Shown here piece by piece: positions 54,851 through 63,583 of a stretch of DNA of 64,000 nucleotides. Position 1 is the first letter of the stretch. Every line of letters starts with the position of its first letter. The translations under genes were made by a program, and so were the position numbers. Origin of the DNA: an uncultured Clostridia bacterium. GTDB lineage: Bacteria; Bacillota; Clostridia; Oscillospirales; Acutalibacteraceae. The stretch lies in NCBI GenBank assembly GCA_947624285.1, contig CANQJS010000001.1, forward strand, positions 62,001 to 126,000. Direction: 5' to 3'. The notes under the pieces were generated by a model that saw nothing but the letters and a program-made list of their open reading frames with translations, ran no database searches and had not been told where the DNA came from.

Positions 54851-55980
54851 TAAACGCTTCCCCTTGCGGCAATAAGAATACCGATTGAAATTATCGTTGT
54901 TACCATTGAGAGGATAAGCACCACATTCATAAGCAGCATCGCTTCGCCGAATGCCTTGAGAACGAGCGTTACCGAATCCTCGCCGAAGACCTCGGAAATC
55001 ATTGACGATATATTCAGCAACAGCCTCCAGAAAACGACCTCCGCCAAAGCGGGAAGAAATACAAGGGCTACGGCTATTATTCCGACAACGCCAACGCCTG
55101 AGCGTATCAGCGATGAATATGACTGTATCGACAAAAGACCCTCGCTTATTGCGCTTCCTATCACGGGAACAACGGAATTTATCGCAAACCTTACGGAACG
55201 CAGACCGAGCATATCGGCTCTTGACGCCACAGCGGTCTTTATTGAAAGAATTGATACAAAGACGGCGGCGCAGACCGAAATCGCCATTGTGATGTATTTT
55301 TTCATAAATCCCAAAAGAGATTTGAGATTGAGCTCGCTTCTTATTCCCACACAAATGCCAACTGCCAAGAAGCAGTTTGTTAGCGGAACGAAAACATTTT
55401 TTGAAATAAAATTCAATATTTGCGCCAGACCGAGAAGCATTGAATTTGTTGAAAAAGCGGCAAGTGTGTTTCCCGAAGCCGCAACTATCAAACAAAAGGT
55501 TGGCACAAACGCGTAAATAAAATTAGCGCAAACCGAAACCGAAGTGCAGGCAAGGCTTATTGTGCCCCTCATTTTCACGGCAAGCACGCAGGAAATTATC
55601 AACGCGCTTGTTGTGGAAAAAAGTGAGCTCATTTCTCCGTCAGTCATGGTGGAGCGCATATTCTTCAAAAACGACGACAAAATTATAAATACGATTATCG
55701 CCGCGCCCGCTTCAAGAGGCGTCTGCGCCGAGCCCGTTATCGTGTCCTTTATGCCGAGCAAAAAATCCTTGATCGAAAAATCCACAAGAGTGTTGTAATC
55801 AAAATCATCGAGTCCGAGATTTTCGAGCACTTCACGCGTGTCTCCGTCAAGCTCATCAAAAAACGAGAAATCGTAGCTGTTAAGATAATCCTTATATTCA
55901 TCTTCCTCGGCGCCCGCCGCCGTAAAAGGGAAAACAAGCACAAGCGCAAAAACGGCGAAGGCAATTAAATATCTTTTCAT
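54850..55980 (-). CDS. spoIIIAE: Stage III sporulation protein AE
   Basis: This is a polytopic membrane protein of the channel (376 aa), with a cleavable signal peptide (MKRYLIAFAVFALVLVFPFTAAGA) and eight or so membrane segments from about residue 90. GIRSELNLKSLLGFMKKYI and GLRSVRFAINSVVPVIGSAISEGL match known SpoIIIAE blocks. It is coupled to AF by TAATG and to AD by a 4-bp overlap. Confidence 0.94.
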   Translation of the reverse strand: MKRYLIAFAVFALVLVFPFTAAGAEEDEYKDYLNSYDFSFFDELDGDTREVLENLGLDDFDYNTLVDFSIKDFLLGIKDTITGSAQTPLEAGAAIIVFIILSSFLKNMRSTMTDGEMSSLFSTTSALIISCVLAVKMRGTISLACTSVSVCANFIYAFVPTFCLIVAASGNTLAAFSTNSMLLGLAQILNFISKNVFVPLTNCFLAVGICVGIRSELNLKSLLGFMKKYITMAISVCAAVFVSILSIKTAVASRADMLGLRSVRFAINSVVPVIGSAISEGLLSIQSYSSLIRSGVGVVGIIAVALVFLPALAEVVFWRLLLNISSMISEVFGEDSVTLVLKAFGEAMLLMNVVLILSMVTTIISIGILIAARGSV

Positions 55981-56357
55981 TTCAAAAGTCCCGTGATTAT
56001 ATTTATTACCGCCTCAAACATCGGCAAAAGCATTGATATAACGATCACCTTAGCGGCGGTCTCCGTTTGGCTCGCGAGAGCGTTTTCGCCGTTGTCCCTG
56101 CATATATCGGATATAAACTGCGTTATAAGCACGATACCCAACACCTTGAGCATCAGCTTAACATAAGCGCCTGCCGCCTCAACGCCTTCGGAAACTCTGC
56201 TTATCGATGAAAAAACATCGCCGAGACTTGAGGCTATACTCAAAAAAATCAAAAGGCACGCGGCAAGCATTATTCCGAGAGACGCCGATTTATTGCTGTC
56301 CTTTAAAAATACGGCGAGTATAAGCGCCGAAAGTGAGATCCCTATTATTGCCGTCAT
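55977..56357 (-). CDS. spoIIIAD: Stage III sporulation protein AD
   Basis: The 126-aa membrane protein has segments at about residues 5-20, 27-47, 70-90 and 100-120. LKVLGIVLITQFISDICRDNGENALASQTETAAK is the conserved core, which resembles the FliQ-like type III secretion fold shared with AC. It overlaps AC and AE by 4 bp each. Confidence 0.94.
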   Translation of the reverse strand: MTAIIGISLSALILAVFLKDSNKSASLGIMLAACLLIFLSIASSLGDVFSSISRVSEGVEAAGAYVKLMLKVLGIVLITQFISDICRDNGENALASQTETAAKVIVISMLLPMFEAVINIITGLLK

Positions 56358-56548
56358 AGATTAAACAGTGATTTTACCGTTGAAAACAATTCGCTGATTT
56401 CGGGAATAAGCATCATAAGCACCACTATTACTCCCGCAAGGGTAGTAAGCATCGCCTGGTCCTCCCTGCCGCTTCGCATAAGAACGGTATTAAGAACCGA
56501 GATGATTATGCCGATCGCCGCGATTTTAAAAATCAGATTTACTTCCAT
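56354..56548 (-). CDS. spoIIIAC: Stage III sporulation protein AC
   Basis: This small two-helix membrane protein (64 aa) has the segments IFKIAAIGIIISVLNTVL and QAMLTTLAGVIVVLMMLI. It belongs with SpoIIIAD to the FliQ-like pair in the channel base. It overlaps spoIIIAD by 4 bp. Confidence 0.95.
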   Translation of the reverse strand: MEVNLIFKIAAIGIIISVLNTVLMRSGREDQAMLTTLAGVIVVLMMLIPEISELFSTVKSLFNL

Positions 56549-56556
56549 TTATCCTC

Positions 56557-57018
56557 CTATATTAAAACAAGAGTAACGGCAAGCCCTCCGAATATGCCGA
56601 ACATAACATAAAGCCGCGCGTGGCTTTTATAATATTCTTCATATTTTTTTCTGCTCAGCTCCATATTCTCCTTAAATGCGTTAAGCAAACTCAGAGTGGT
56701 TGCACAGTCGGACATTCCGATATTTCTGAAAAGAAAATTTATCCTTTCGTTATCCCTGCTGTCAAGCTCCGTTTTGATATTGATATTTTCCAAATCCATT
56801 GTTTTAAGAAAATCAAGATGGCTCAGCGACGGCTCATTTATCAGCCTTTTAACTATTTTCGCTGTTTCATTCACCGAAAATTCAAGCTCAACCGCCATAA
56901 CGGAGCACATATCGACAAGCTCCTTTGAAACGGTGCATTTTCGTTTCAGCTTTGCGGCGCAGCTAACTCCCGCCGCAGCCCAGCATAAGTTCAGAAGAAC
57001 AATTCCTAAAAATTTCAC
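56557..57018 (-). CDS. spoIIIAB: Stage III sporulation protein AB
   Basis: This is a GspF-like small membrane protein of the channel. The N-terminal segment (FLGIVLLNLCWAAAGVSCAAKL) and C-terminal TM (LYVMFGIFGGLAVTLVLI) flank a helical cytosolic part. The GTG at 57018 gives the usual short N-terminus (153 aa); the tracked GTG at 57030 adds four residues. It overlaps spoIIIAA by 56-68 bp, depending on the start. Confidence 0.93.
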   Translation of the reverse strand: MKFLGIVLLNLCWAAAGVSCAAKLKRKCTVSKELVDMCSVMAVELEFSVNETAKIVKRLINEPSLSHLDFLKTMDLENINIKTELDSRDNERINFLFRNIGMSDCATTLSLLNAFKENMELSRKKYEEYYKSHARLYVMFGIFGGLAVTLVLI

Positions 57019-57943
57019 TTCTAAGCTCACTTACTTCCATAATATCAAAATCATTTGTATAATCGTTCAGCATAACGGCGTAATCAAATTCGTTTTCCGA
57101 AATCAGCCGCCTCACAACTGCCTTGTGTGTAAGCTCCGTTTTATCCGAAGCGTGAACGGAAACGGCGAATTTCACACCGGAATTAAATCCGTCCGCCATC
57201 GCCGCGACCTCGCGCTCTCCCGATATTTCATCGCAGATTATAATGTCGGGCGACAAAGTGCGGATTGCTGTTTCAATTCCCACGCTTTTCGGAAAACCCG
57301 TCAAAACATCCGTGTTTATTCCTATATCGGCGCAAATTCCCTGTTCGCCTTTGCATGCAAGCTCGTTTCGCTCGTCGATTATGACCACCTTGCGAAATCT
57401 GTTGGCAAAGCCGCTTGAAAGAAGCCTCGCCATATCCCGAAGCAATGTTGTTTTTCCTCCTGCGGGAGGAGACGCGACTATGATACTCGGAAAGCCGTTA
57501 ATATACAGCATATTAAGAAGCGGTCTTGCGCAATCCTTTACCTCATCGGCGATTCTTATATTCAATGAAGTGACTTCCTTGACGGAAGTTATATCCCCCT
57601 CCTTTATGACCGCCGTTGAGCATACGCCTATCCTGTTGCCGCCCTCGCCCGTGATAAAGCCTTTTTTTAGATTATCTATCACCGAGTGTACGGAATAGTT
57701 GCACAGCCTGCGAAACACAAGCTCAAATTCCTCATCGCTCACTATGTAAACGGCATCGCAACAGTAATTGAGAAGCTTCCCCTTTGGCGTTATGAAAAAG
57801 CTGTTTTTACCGAACACCAGCATAAGCGGCATATTTTTTCGCAGTCTGATTTCGTTGAGCTGCTTTAAAACCTCCGACGGAAGAGCGCTTAAAGAGGCGA
57901 CTATTCCGTCCGAAAGCGACGGTATGACGCTTTTTAAACTCAA
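56963..57943 (-). CDS. spoIIIAA: Stage III sporulation protein AA (ATPase)
   Basis: SpoIIIAA is an AAA-type ATPase like type II/IV secretion motors, expected to energise the channel. The Walker A block SPPAGGKTTLLRDMARLL and the Walker B region RKVVIIDERNELA are intact. The likely start is TTG at 57943, six bases after GAGGTG; the tracked GTG at 57952 lies inside that site. The length is 326 aa. It heads the spoIIIA operon; a sigma-E-like element lies just upstream. Confidence 0.95.
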   Translation of the reverse strand: MSLKSVIPSLSDGIVASLSALPSEVLKQLNEIRLRKNMPLMLVFGKNSFFITPKGKLLNYCCDAVYIVSDEEFELVFRRLCNYSVHSVIDNLKKGFITGEGGNRIGVCSTAVIKEGDITSVKEVTSLNIRIADEVKDCARPLLNMLYINGFPSIIVASPPAGGKTTLLRDMARLLSSGFANRFRKVVIIDERNELACKGEQGICADIGINTDVLTGFPKSVGIETAIRTLSPDIIICDEISGEREVAAMADGFNSGVKFAVSVHASDKTELTHKAVVRRLISENEFDYAVMLNDYTNDFDIMEVSELRSEIFRNCSSELMLGCGGS

Positions 57944-57960
57944 TTCTCTCACCTCAATAA

Positions 57961-57989
57961 CATATATGTACTCTTGTCCGCAAATATTA
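57961..57989 (-). promoter_or_regulatory. Candidate sigma-E promoter of spoIIIA operon
   Basis: On the minus strand TAATATT (-35, consensus KMATATT), 14 bp and CATATATG (-10, six of eight to CATACAHT). This fits known sigma-E control of spoIIIA. It lies very close to the start codon, leaving an unusually short leader, so it is tentative. Confidence 0.45.
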
Positions 57990-58107
57990 CATATTAAATC
58001 AAGTCGGATCTATGCGCCGGGGTTTCCTCAAAGAAAAGCACACCGTTCACAGTTCACCTTTTTCGTAATACGAAAGCGTTTTTCAAATGTAATTTTCGTT
58101 TAATCCG

Positions 58108-58136
58108 TTGAAGAATAATAAAATCTGTGTTATTAT
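58108..58136 (+). promoter_or_regulatory. Sigma-A promoter of yfhO, overlapped by a palindrome
   Basis: TTGAAG (58108-58113), a 17-bp spacer and TATTAT (58131-58136). An 11-bp inverted repeat, AAGAATAATAA...TTATTATTCTT (58111-58140), covers the spacer and both boxes and might be an operator or a fold-back. The leader to the start at 58207 is about 65 nt. Confidence 0.6.
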
Positions 58137-58206
58137 TCTTATATATCTTTTAAAAGCAGATGTTTGGGCGTCGCCCTCCATTAAATATATCGGGTGGATA
58201 AATAAT

Positions 58207-61200
58207 ATGGATATAACTTTATCGAAAGACAAGCTGAATTCTAATCGCTTTATTAACGGTGAGACTGTCAATTATGCGATAGCGTACATTATTTCCTTTT
58301 TTATTCTGATATTTACCAAACAGCTTTTAAAAATCTTTTTCGGCGTTGATAAGGAAGCCGCCGTTGCCGTCGGCTTTATTTTGGGCGAGGCGGTTTTGCT
58401 TATCCTCGAAAGGTTTTTTGTCTTTAAAAAGAAAATAAATACCTATCCGCCACGGCAGATAGTTTTGGGTATCCTAAATGCGTTTATGCACTTCGGCTTA
58501 TTCAGGCTTTTATACGCGGCGCTTGTTGAGTCACTTAAGCTGCACGATTACACGGTGTGGCTTTTCTGCGCTGTTTTAATATTCATCATAAATTATCCGC
58601 TTGCGCGAATACTCATATTTGCCTGCCCCGAAACGCCGAATGATATGAAAAACGGCAGAATATACAAATTCGTTTACGCCAACAGATTTATAATCGGCGC
58701 GGCTGTTGTTTCATTCATCGCAATGAACTTTATGTTTATAGTGTTCAAGGTATTCCCTTTCGGCGACACGACCGTTTACAGAATGGATCTTTATCATCAG
58801 TACGGACCTCTTTTCACCGAGCTTTATGACAGGGTCACAAACGGCGGATCTTTACTGTATAGCTGGACCTCGGGCGGCGGCTCATCATTTTTGGGAAATT
58901 TTTTCAACTATCTTTCAAGCCCGCTTAGCTCGTTTATATTGCTGTTTGACAGAGAGCAGATGCCCTTTGCGGTCTCTTTTTTGGTTTCGTTAAAATGCGC
59001 CCTTGCGTCGATGACATTTGCCGTCTATCTCAAAAAGAGCCTTTCACGCCACTCATTCGCCTGTGCCGCTTTCGGAGTTCTTTACTCTTTCAGCGCGTAT
59101 ATGCTCGCTTACTTCTGGAACATTATGTGGCTTGACGGTATGCTGATACTCCCCTTGATAGTTCTCGGAATTGAAAATATCATCAATTCCGGAAAATGCG
59201 GGCTCTATATTGTTTCGCTTGTTTATTCATTTATCGCAAGCTACTATATCTCATTTATGCTTTGCATATTTTCCGTTCTATATTTTCTGACCTACTACTT
59301 TTCCGCAGCGCGTCCGAAGAAAATCAACGGCGACCTTGTAATTTCAAAGCGTTTTTCGTTCAAGGCGGTATGGAACAACGCATTTATAAACCGTGGCTTG
59401 AAATTTGCGTTTTCATCTATTCTCGCCGCGGCGCTTTGCGCTGTGTTTTTGATCCCCGTTTATTTCATTCTTTCCTCCTGCAGTGCAACTTCGGACGATT
59501 TTCCATCGCAGTTTAGCTCTTATTTCACCGTTCTCGACTTTTTGCAAAGCCATTTTGCGGGACTTGAAACAACGATTCGCTCAAGCGGTGACGATGTGCT
59601 GCCTAATGTTTACTGCGGCGTTATCACGCTTTTGCTTGTGCCGCTTTTCGTGCTGAACAAAAAAATCAGAATGCGTGAAAAGGCTGCCTATATAGCGCTT
59701 TTGCTTGTGCTTCTTTTGTCTTTCAATACAAATTATCTCAATTTTATATGGCACGCTTTTCATTTTCCCAACGATCTGCCCTACCGTTTTTCTTTTGTGT
59801 ATTCATTTATACTGCTTGTAATATCGTTCAAGTCTCTCGCGCGCCTGAAATATCTCGGCATAAAAGAAATCGGCTTAACCGCGTTTCTGTGGATAGGCTT
59901 TCTCGCAGTTTCGCAGGAGATGCCCACCAACAAGATATCGGATTTCACGATATATGCAACTATCGCCTTTGTCATTGTGTGGACGGCATTTCTGTTTCTC
60001 GCCAAAAAAGGAAGAGCCGGCAGGCTTGTGCTCGGCACTTTGATACTCGCGATTTCATTTTGTGAAATAATAATTTGCGATACAAATTCCTTTGGCTTCA
60101 ACCAGAGCTTATCGGATTACAACTCAAATTACAACGCATACACCGACGCCGTTGAAGAGCTCAACAAAAAAGACGATTCGTTTTACAGGGCGGAGCTTTG
60201 TTATCTCAACACAAGAATGGACCCCTGCATTTACGGCTACAACGGCATAAGCACTTTTTCGTCTATGGCATATGAGGACTATTCTCGATTGCAATACAAT
60301 TTGGGTATGTACGGCAACAGGATAAACAGCTATACCTACAACACCCAAACGCCGGTTTATAATGCGATGCACGGAATAAAATATCTTATTTACAACGGCG
60401 CCAATGCGCGACCGTCAACAGACCTTTATACAAGATTTTACGAAAATACCGAGGACGGTGTAACCGTCTATAAAAACGATTATACTCTGCCGATCGCATA
60501 CGGCGTTAATTCCGCCGTTGAAGTGTGGAACACGGCTGAGGGCAACCCGTTTGAGGTGCAGTCCGATTTCTTTTCGCTTGCAACGGGAATTTCGGGCGTT
60601 TTCAAAGAAGCGCAATACTATTCCTACAAATATACGGGTCTCAGCGGAGATCCCATAACGGAAAACTCGACCGTATTTTTCAAAAAGGACGACTCAGGCT
60701 ACGCGTGTGTTGATATAACGCTTAAAGCTGTTACGGACGGAAATCTTTATCTTTATGTCACCTCTCAAGACCTGCGTTCAATAACCTGCGACTACGGCGA
60801 TAATTCCATTACGCAGTATATTGAAACGCCTTATATACTTGACCTCGGATACTTTTCTAAGGGCTCTGAGGTGACCGTAAACGCCGAATGCGGCTCGTTG
60901 GATAACGAGCAGGGCTCGTTTACGATTTATTCATACTGTTTGGATAAAGAGGCGTTTGAACAGGGATTTGAAACGCTTAAAAACAATTCTCTTAATGTTA
61001 CCGAGCACAGCGACACGCGCATTGCGGGAAATATAGTATGCGACAGAGACTGCGTTCTTTATTCCTCTATTCCCTATGACGAGGGCTGGAGCGTATATAT
61101 TGACGGTGAAAAAACCGATATTATAAAAATCGGAAACGCAATGCTCGGCGCAAATATCGGTAAAGGCGAGCACACCGTTGAATATGTTTACAGACCGCGC

Positions 61201-61326
61201 GGCATTCTTTTGGGCGCGTGTATAACCGGCTCCGCTTTGCTTGGAATAATCGCATTTTATCTCGTGGGTAAAAGAAAAAGAAAAAATGAGCTCAACGCAA
61301 AATCATCAACATTTTTATACGGATAA
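58207..61326 (+). CDS. YfhO family membrane glycosyltransferase with N-terminal GtrA-like domain
   Basis: This is a 1039-aa protein. About the first 155 residues form a four-helix GtrA-like domain (VNYAIAYIISFFILIF; VAVGFILGEAVLLILERFFVFKKK, like the NRxxVF of GtrA; IFIINYPLARILIF). The rest is a YfhO domain with about 12 membrane segments. It holds the block DLYHQYGPLFTELYDRVTNGGSLLYSW, YFWNIMWLDGMLILPL and a large outside C-terminal domain. GtcA (GtrA-type), CsbB and YfhO act together in Gram-positive lipid-linked sugar transfer to cell-surface polymers. The tracked start at 58108 is replaced by ATG 58207, preceded by GGGTGG. Confidence 0.87.
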   Translation: MDITLSKDKLNSNRFINGETVNYAIAYIISFFILIFTKQLLKIFFGVDKEAAVAVGFILGEAVLLILERFFVFKKKINTYPPRQIVLGILNAFMHFGLFRLLYAALVESLKLHDYTVWLFCAVLIFIINYPLARILIFACPETPNDMKNGRIYKFVYANRFIIGAAVVSFIAMNFMFIVFKVFPFGDTTVYRMDLYHQYGPLFTELYDRVTNGGSLLYSWTSGGGSSFLGNFFNYLSSPLSSFILLFDREQMPFAVSFLVSLKCALASMTFAVYLKKSLSRHSFACAAFGVLYSFSAYMLAYFWNIMWLDGMLILPLIVLGIENIINSGKCGLYIVSLVYSFIASYYISFMLCIFSVLYFLTYYFSAARPKKINGDLVISKRFSFKAVWNNAFINRGLKFAFSSILAAALCAVFLIPVYFILSSCSATSDDFPSQFSSYFTVLDFLQSHFAGLETTIRSSGDDVLPNVYCGVITLLLVPLFVLNKKIRMREKAAYIALLLVLLLSFNTNYLNFIWHAFHFPNDLPYRFSFVYSFILLVISFKSLARLKYLGIKEIGLTAFLWIGFLAVSQEMPTNKISDFTIYATIAFVIVWTAFLFLAKKGRAGRLVLGTLILAISFCEIIICDTNSFGFNQSLSDYNSNYNAYTDAVEELNKKDDSFYRAELCYLNTRMDPCIYGYNGISTFSSMAYEDYSRLQYNLGMYGNRINSYTYNTQTPVYNAMHGIKYLIYNGANARPSTDLYTRFYENTEDGVTVYKNDYTLPIAYGVNSAVEVWNTAEGNPFEVQSDFFSLATGISGVFKEAQYYSYKYTGLSGDPITENSTVFFKKDDSGYACVDITLKAVTDGNLYLYVTSQDLRSITCDYGDNSITQYIETPYILDLGYFSKGSEVTVNAECGSLDNEQGSFTIYSYCLDKEAFEQGFETLKNNSLNVTEHSDTRIAGNIVCDRDCVLYSSIPYDEGWSVYIDGEKTDIIKIGNAMLGANIGKGEHTVEYVYRPRGILLGACITGSALLGIIAFYLVGKRKRKNELNAKSSTFLYG

Positions 61327-61352
61327 TTACCTCTTTTGACAAATAGCCGTAA

Positions 61353-61367
61353 AAATTGTGACAATTT
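61353..61367 (+). repeat. Odd-length palindrome AAATTGT-G-ACAATTT upstream of prs
   Basis: A perfect 7-bp inverted repeat around a single G. It overlaps a candidate -10 (TGT-GACAAT, 61360-61365) of a promoter with TTGACA (61336-61341) at 18 bp, and may be an operator. Confidence 0.55.
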
Positions 61368-61389
61368 AGTTAAAAGGTGCGAAAACTTG

Positions 61390-61419
61390 TTTACAATATT
61401 CTATTAAATATTGTAAAAT
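61390..61419 (+). promoter_or_regulatory. Promoter of prs with embedded palindrome
   Basis: TTTACA (61390-61395), an 18-bp spacer and TAAAAT (61414-61419). A perfect 11-bp inverted repeat TTTACAATATT-CTATTA-AATATTGTAAA (61390-61417) runs from the -35 through most of the -10, suggesting repressor control. The start site would be near 61426. Confidence 0.6.
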
Positions 61420-61450
61420 AACACCGTAGAAAATTTAGGAGGATAAATAT

Positions 61451-62626
61451 ATGCCGAGAATAACAGCAGAAAATGTTGAAACGATACCTTACGGTCCCCT
61501 TGGTATTATCGCTATGCCCGGCTGTGAGCCGCTTGCCGAAAAGATAAATCAATATCTTGTAAAATGGCGCAAGGAACAGGCACTTGAGCATCAGGGCTCA
61601 ATAGCGTTTTACGGATACCAAAGGGATTCTTTTCTTATCAGCATAACCAATCCCCGCTTCGGAAGCGGCGAGAGCAAGGCGGTAATAAACGACACCGTGC
61701 GCGGATACGACTTGTATATTGTTACCGACTGCTTTAACTACAGCGTAACATACAATATGTACGGTATGACGGTGCCAAAATCACCCGACGACCATTTTCA
61801 GGATTTAAAAAGAGTTATTTCCGCTTCTTCTTCAAAAGCAAAGAGGATCTCGGTAATTATGCCGATGCTCTATGAGGGCCGCCAGCATAAGAGATCAACA
61901 CGCGAATCGCTCGACTGCGCAATGGCGCTTCAGGAGCTTGTGCATCTCGGCGTTGAGAATATCATAACCTTTGACGCGCACGACAAGCGCGTGCAAAACG
62001 CCATCCCCCACACCTCCTTTGAAAATGTAATGCCGACTTATCAGATGATAAAAGCGCTCGTTAATTCCATAGACGACCTTAAAATTGATAAGGACAGCCT
62101 TATGGTTATCTCACCCGACGAGGGCGCAATGCACAGGTGCATTTATTTTGCCACTCAGCTTGGTATAAATCTCGGTATGTTCTATAAAAGGCGTGACTAC
62201 ACCCGCGTTATCAACGGCCGCAACCCCATAGTTGAGCATCAATATCTCGGCGATTCTGTTGAAGGCAAGGATATTATCATCGTTGACGATATGATCTCAT
62301 CGGGCGAGTCTATGCTCGATGTTGCCAAAAAGCTCAAGCAGCTCGGCGCAAACAGAATTTTTGTCTGCACCACATTCGGTCTTTTTGCAAGCGGTCTTGA
62401 AGTGTTTGATAAGGCTTACGCAGACGGAACGGTGGCAAAAGTGCTTTCCACAAACGGCGTTTATCAGAGCCCTGAGCTTTTGTCAAGAGAATGGTATGTA
62501 TCGGTTGAGCTTTCAAAATACATCGCTTATTTTGTGGACACGCTCAATCACGATATGTCCGTATCTTCTCTGCTCGACACCGGCCCGAAAATTTCTAAGC
62601 TTCTTAAAGATAAAGGGCTTAAATAA
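61451..62626 (+). CDS. prs: Ribose-phosphate pyrophosphokinase (long form)
   Basis: This enzyme makes PRPP from ribose-5-phosphate and ATP for nucleotide, His and Trp synthesis. The PRPP-binding loop (DIIIVDDMISSGESM), the catalytic KRR-like segment (FYKRRDYTR) and the loop near YEGRQHKRSTRESL are seen. At 391 aa it is about 75 residues longer than most PRPP synthetases, with extra sequence at the N-terminus and between the KRR segment and the PRPP loop; this type is seen in some Clostridia. A ribosome-binding site (TTTAGGAGG) precedes the ATG. It is followed by a strong terminator, so it stands alone. Confidence 0.9.
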   Translation: MPRITAENVETIPYGPLGIIAMPGCEPLAEKINQYLVKWRKEQALEHQGSIAFYGYQRDSFLISITNPRFGSGESKAVINDTVRGYDLYIVTDCFNYSVTYNMYGMTVPKSPDDHFQDLKRVISASSSKAKRISVIMPMLYEGRQHKRSTRESLDCAMALQELVHLGVENIITFDAHDKRVQNAIPHTSFENVMPTYQMIKALVNSIDDLKIDKDSLMVISPDEGAMHRCIYFATQLGINLGMFYKRRDYTRVINGRNPIVEHQYLGDSVEGKDIIIVDDMISSGESMLDVAKKLKQLGANRIFVCTTFGLFASGLEVFDKAYADGTVAKVLSTNGVYQSPELLSREWYVSVELSKYIAYFVDTLNHDMSVSSLLDTGPKISKLLKDKGLK

Positions 62627-62642
62627 TAAATAAATTTTAAAG

Positions 62643-62695
62643 TTCTGCGATAAGACGCTTGGCTGAAGGCTAAACCTTATCGCAGAATTTTTTTT
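62643..62695 (+). terminator. Rho-independent terminator of prs
   Basis: TTCTGCGATAAG and CTTATCGCAGAA form a perfect 12-bp stem around a 21-nt loop, followed by eight T residues. Confidence 0.9.
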
Positions 62696-62812
62696 GAAAA
62701 ATATCTCAAATTCTCTGCTTAAAAATATATAAAATTCTGCTTACACCTCGTAATAATTGAAGCCGCATATGACAATAATATTTGCGTACATAAACTTGAA
62801 GCGGTGATGTGT

Positions 62813-63583
62813 ATGCAGTACAACAAGGTTGAAATATGCGGGATAAATACAAACGATATTAAAGTGCTTAAAGAAGAAGAAAAAATGGAGCTGCTGCTTA
62901 AAGCGAGAAACGGAGACAAAAAGGCGCGCGAGGATTTGATAAACAGCAATCTGCGCCTTGTGCTCTCGGTTATTCAGCGATTTCAAAACAGGGGCGAAAG
63001 TATGGACGACCTGTTTCAAGTCGGGGTAATAGGGCTCATAAAGGCGATAGACAATTTCAATACCGACCTCAATGTAAAATTTTCCACCTACGCCGTTCCG
63101 ATGTGCATAGGAGAAATACGGCGTTTTCTTCGGGACGATAACTCTGTGCGCGTAAGCCGCAGTATGAGGGACACGGCGTATAAGGCGATGCAGATAAAAG
63201 AAAACCTTATAAACAAATACCAAAAAGAGCCGACGGTCGAGGAGATAGCTAAAGAGCTTGGGATAAAAAAGAGCGAGGTAGTGCTTGCGCTTGAGGCGAT
63301 CGTTGAGCCCGTTTCACTTTATGAGCCTGTTTACAGCGAGGGCGGAGACACGATATATGTTATGGATCAAGTGGGAGACAGCAACAGCGACACCGACTGG
63401 ATAGACGAAATTATGATAAAGGATGAAATAAACAATCTCGACAAACGGGAGAGAAATATTCTCTATCTGCGGTTTATGGAGGGAAAAACACAGATGGAGG
63501 TGGCAAAAGAGGTCGGCATCAGTCAAGCGCAGGTGAGCCGACTTGAAAAAAACGCTCTAAGGAGAATAAAAAATCACAAATGA
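62813..63583 (+). CDS. sigG: RNA polymerase sporulation sigma factor SigG
   Basis: SigG is the late forespore-specific sigma factor. The opening NKVEICGINTNDIKVL is the SigG-type N-terminus. Region 2 (NSNLRLVLSVIQRFQNRGESMDDLFQVGVIGLIKAIDNFNTDLNVKFSTYAVPMCIGEIRRFLRDD), region 3 and region 4 (MEVAKEVGISQAQVSRLEKNALRRIK) closely match B. subtilis SigG. The start at ATG 62813 follows AAGCGGTG; the tracked 62804 is a GTG inside that site. The protein is 256 aa. No spoIIG (sigE) genes precede it. GCATA and CATAAAC (62765-62795) are a poor fit to a sigma-F/G promoter and are not claimed. Confidence 0.95.
   Translation: MQYNKVEICGINTNDIKVLKEEEKMELLLKARNGDKKAREDLINSNLRLVLSVIQRFQNRGESMDDLFQVGVIGLIKAIDNFNTDLNVKFSTYAVPMCIGEIRRFLRDDNSVRVSRSMRDTAYKAMQIKENLINKYQKEPTVEEIAKELGIKKSEVVLALEAIVEPVSLYEPVYSEGGDTIYVMDQVGDSNSDTDWIDEIMIKDEINNLDKRERNILYLRFMEGKTQMEVAKEVGISQAQVSRLEKNALRRIKNHK

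Noticed and set aside
54410-55495. 361-aa ORF on the minus strand
   Set aside because: Only the last 146 residues are SpoIIIAF. The rest is an open frame across spoIIIAE with Arg/Cys-rich, low-complexity sequence; the ATG overlapping the spoIIIAE stop is the true start.
62765-62795. Sigma-F/G promoter upstream of sigG
   Set aside because: GCATA and CATAAAC are 19 bp apart and too close to the start; the match is weak.
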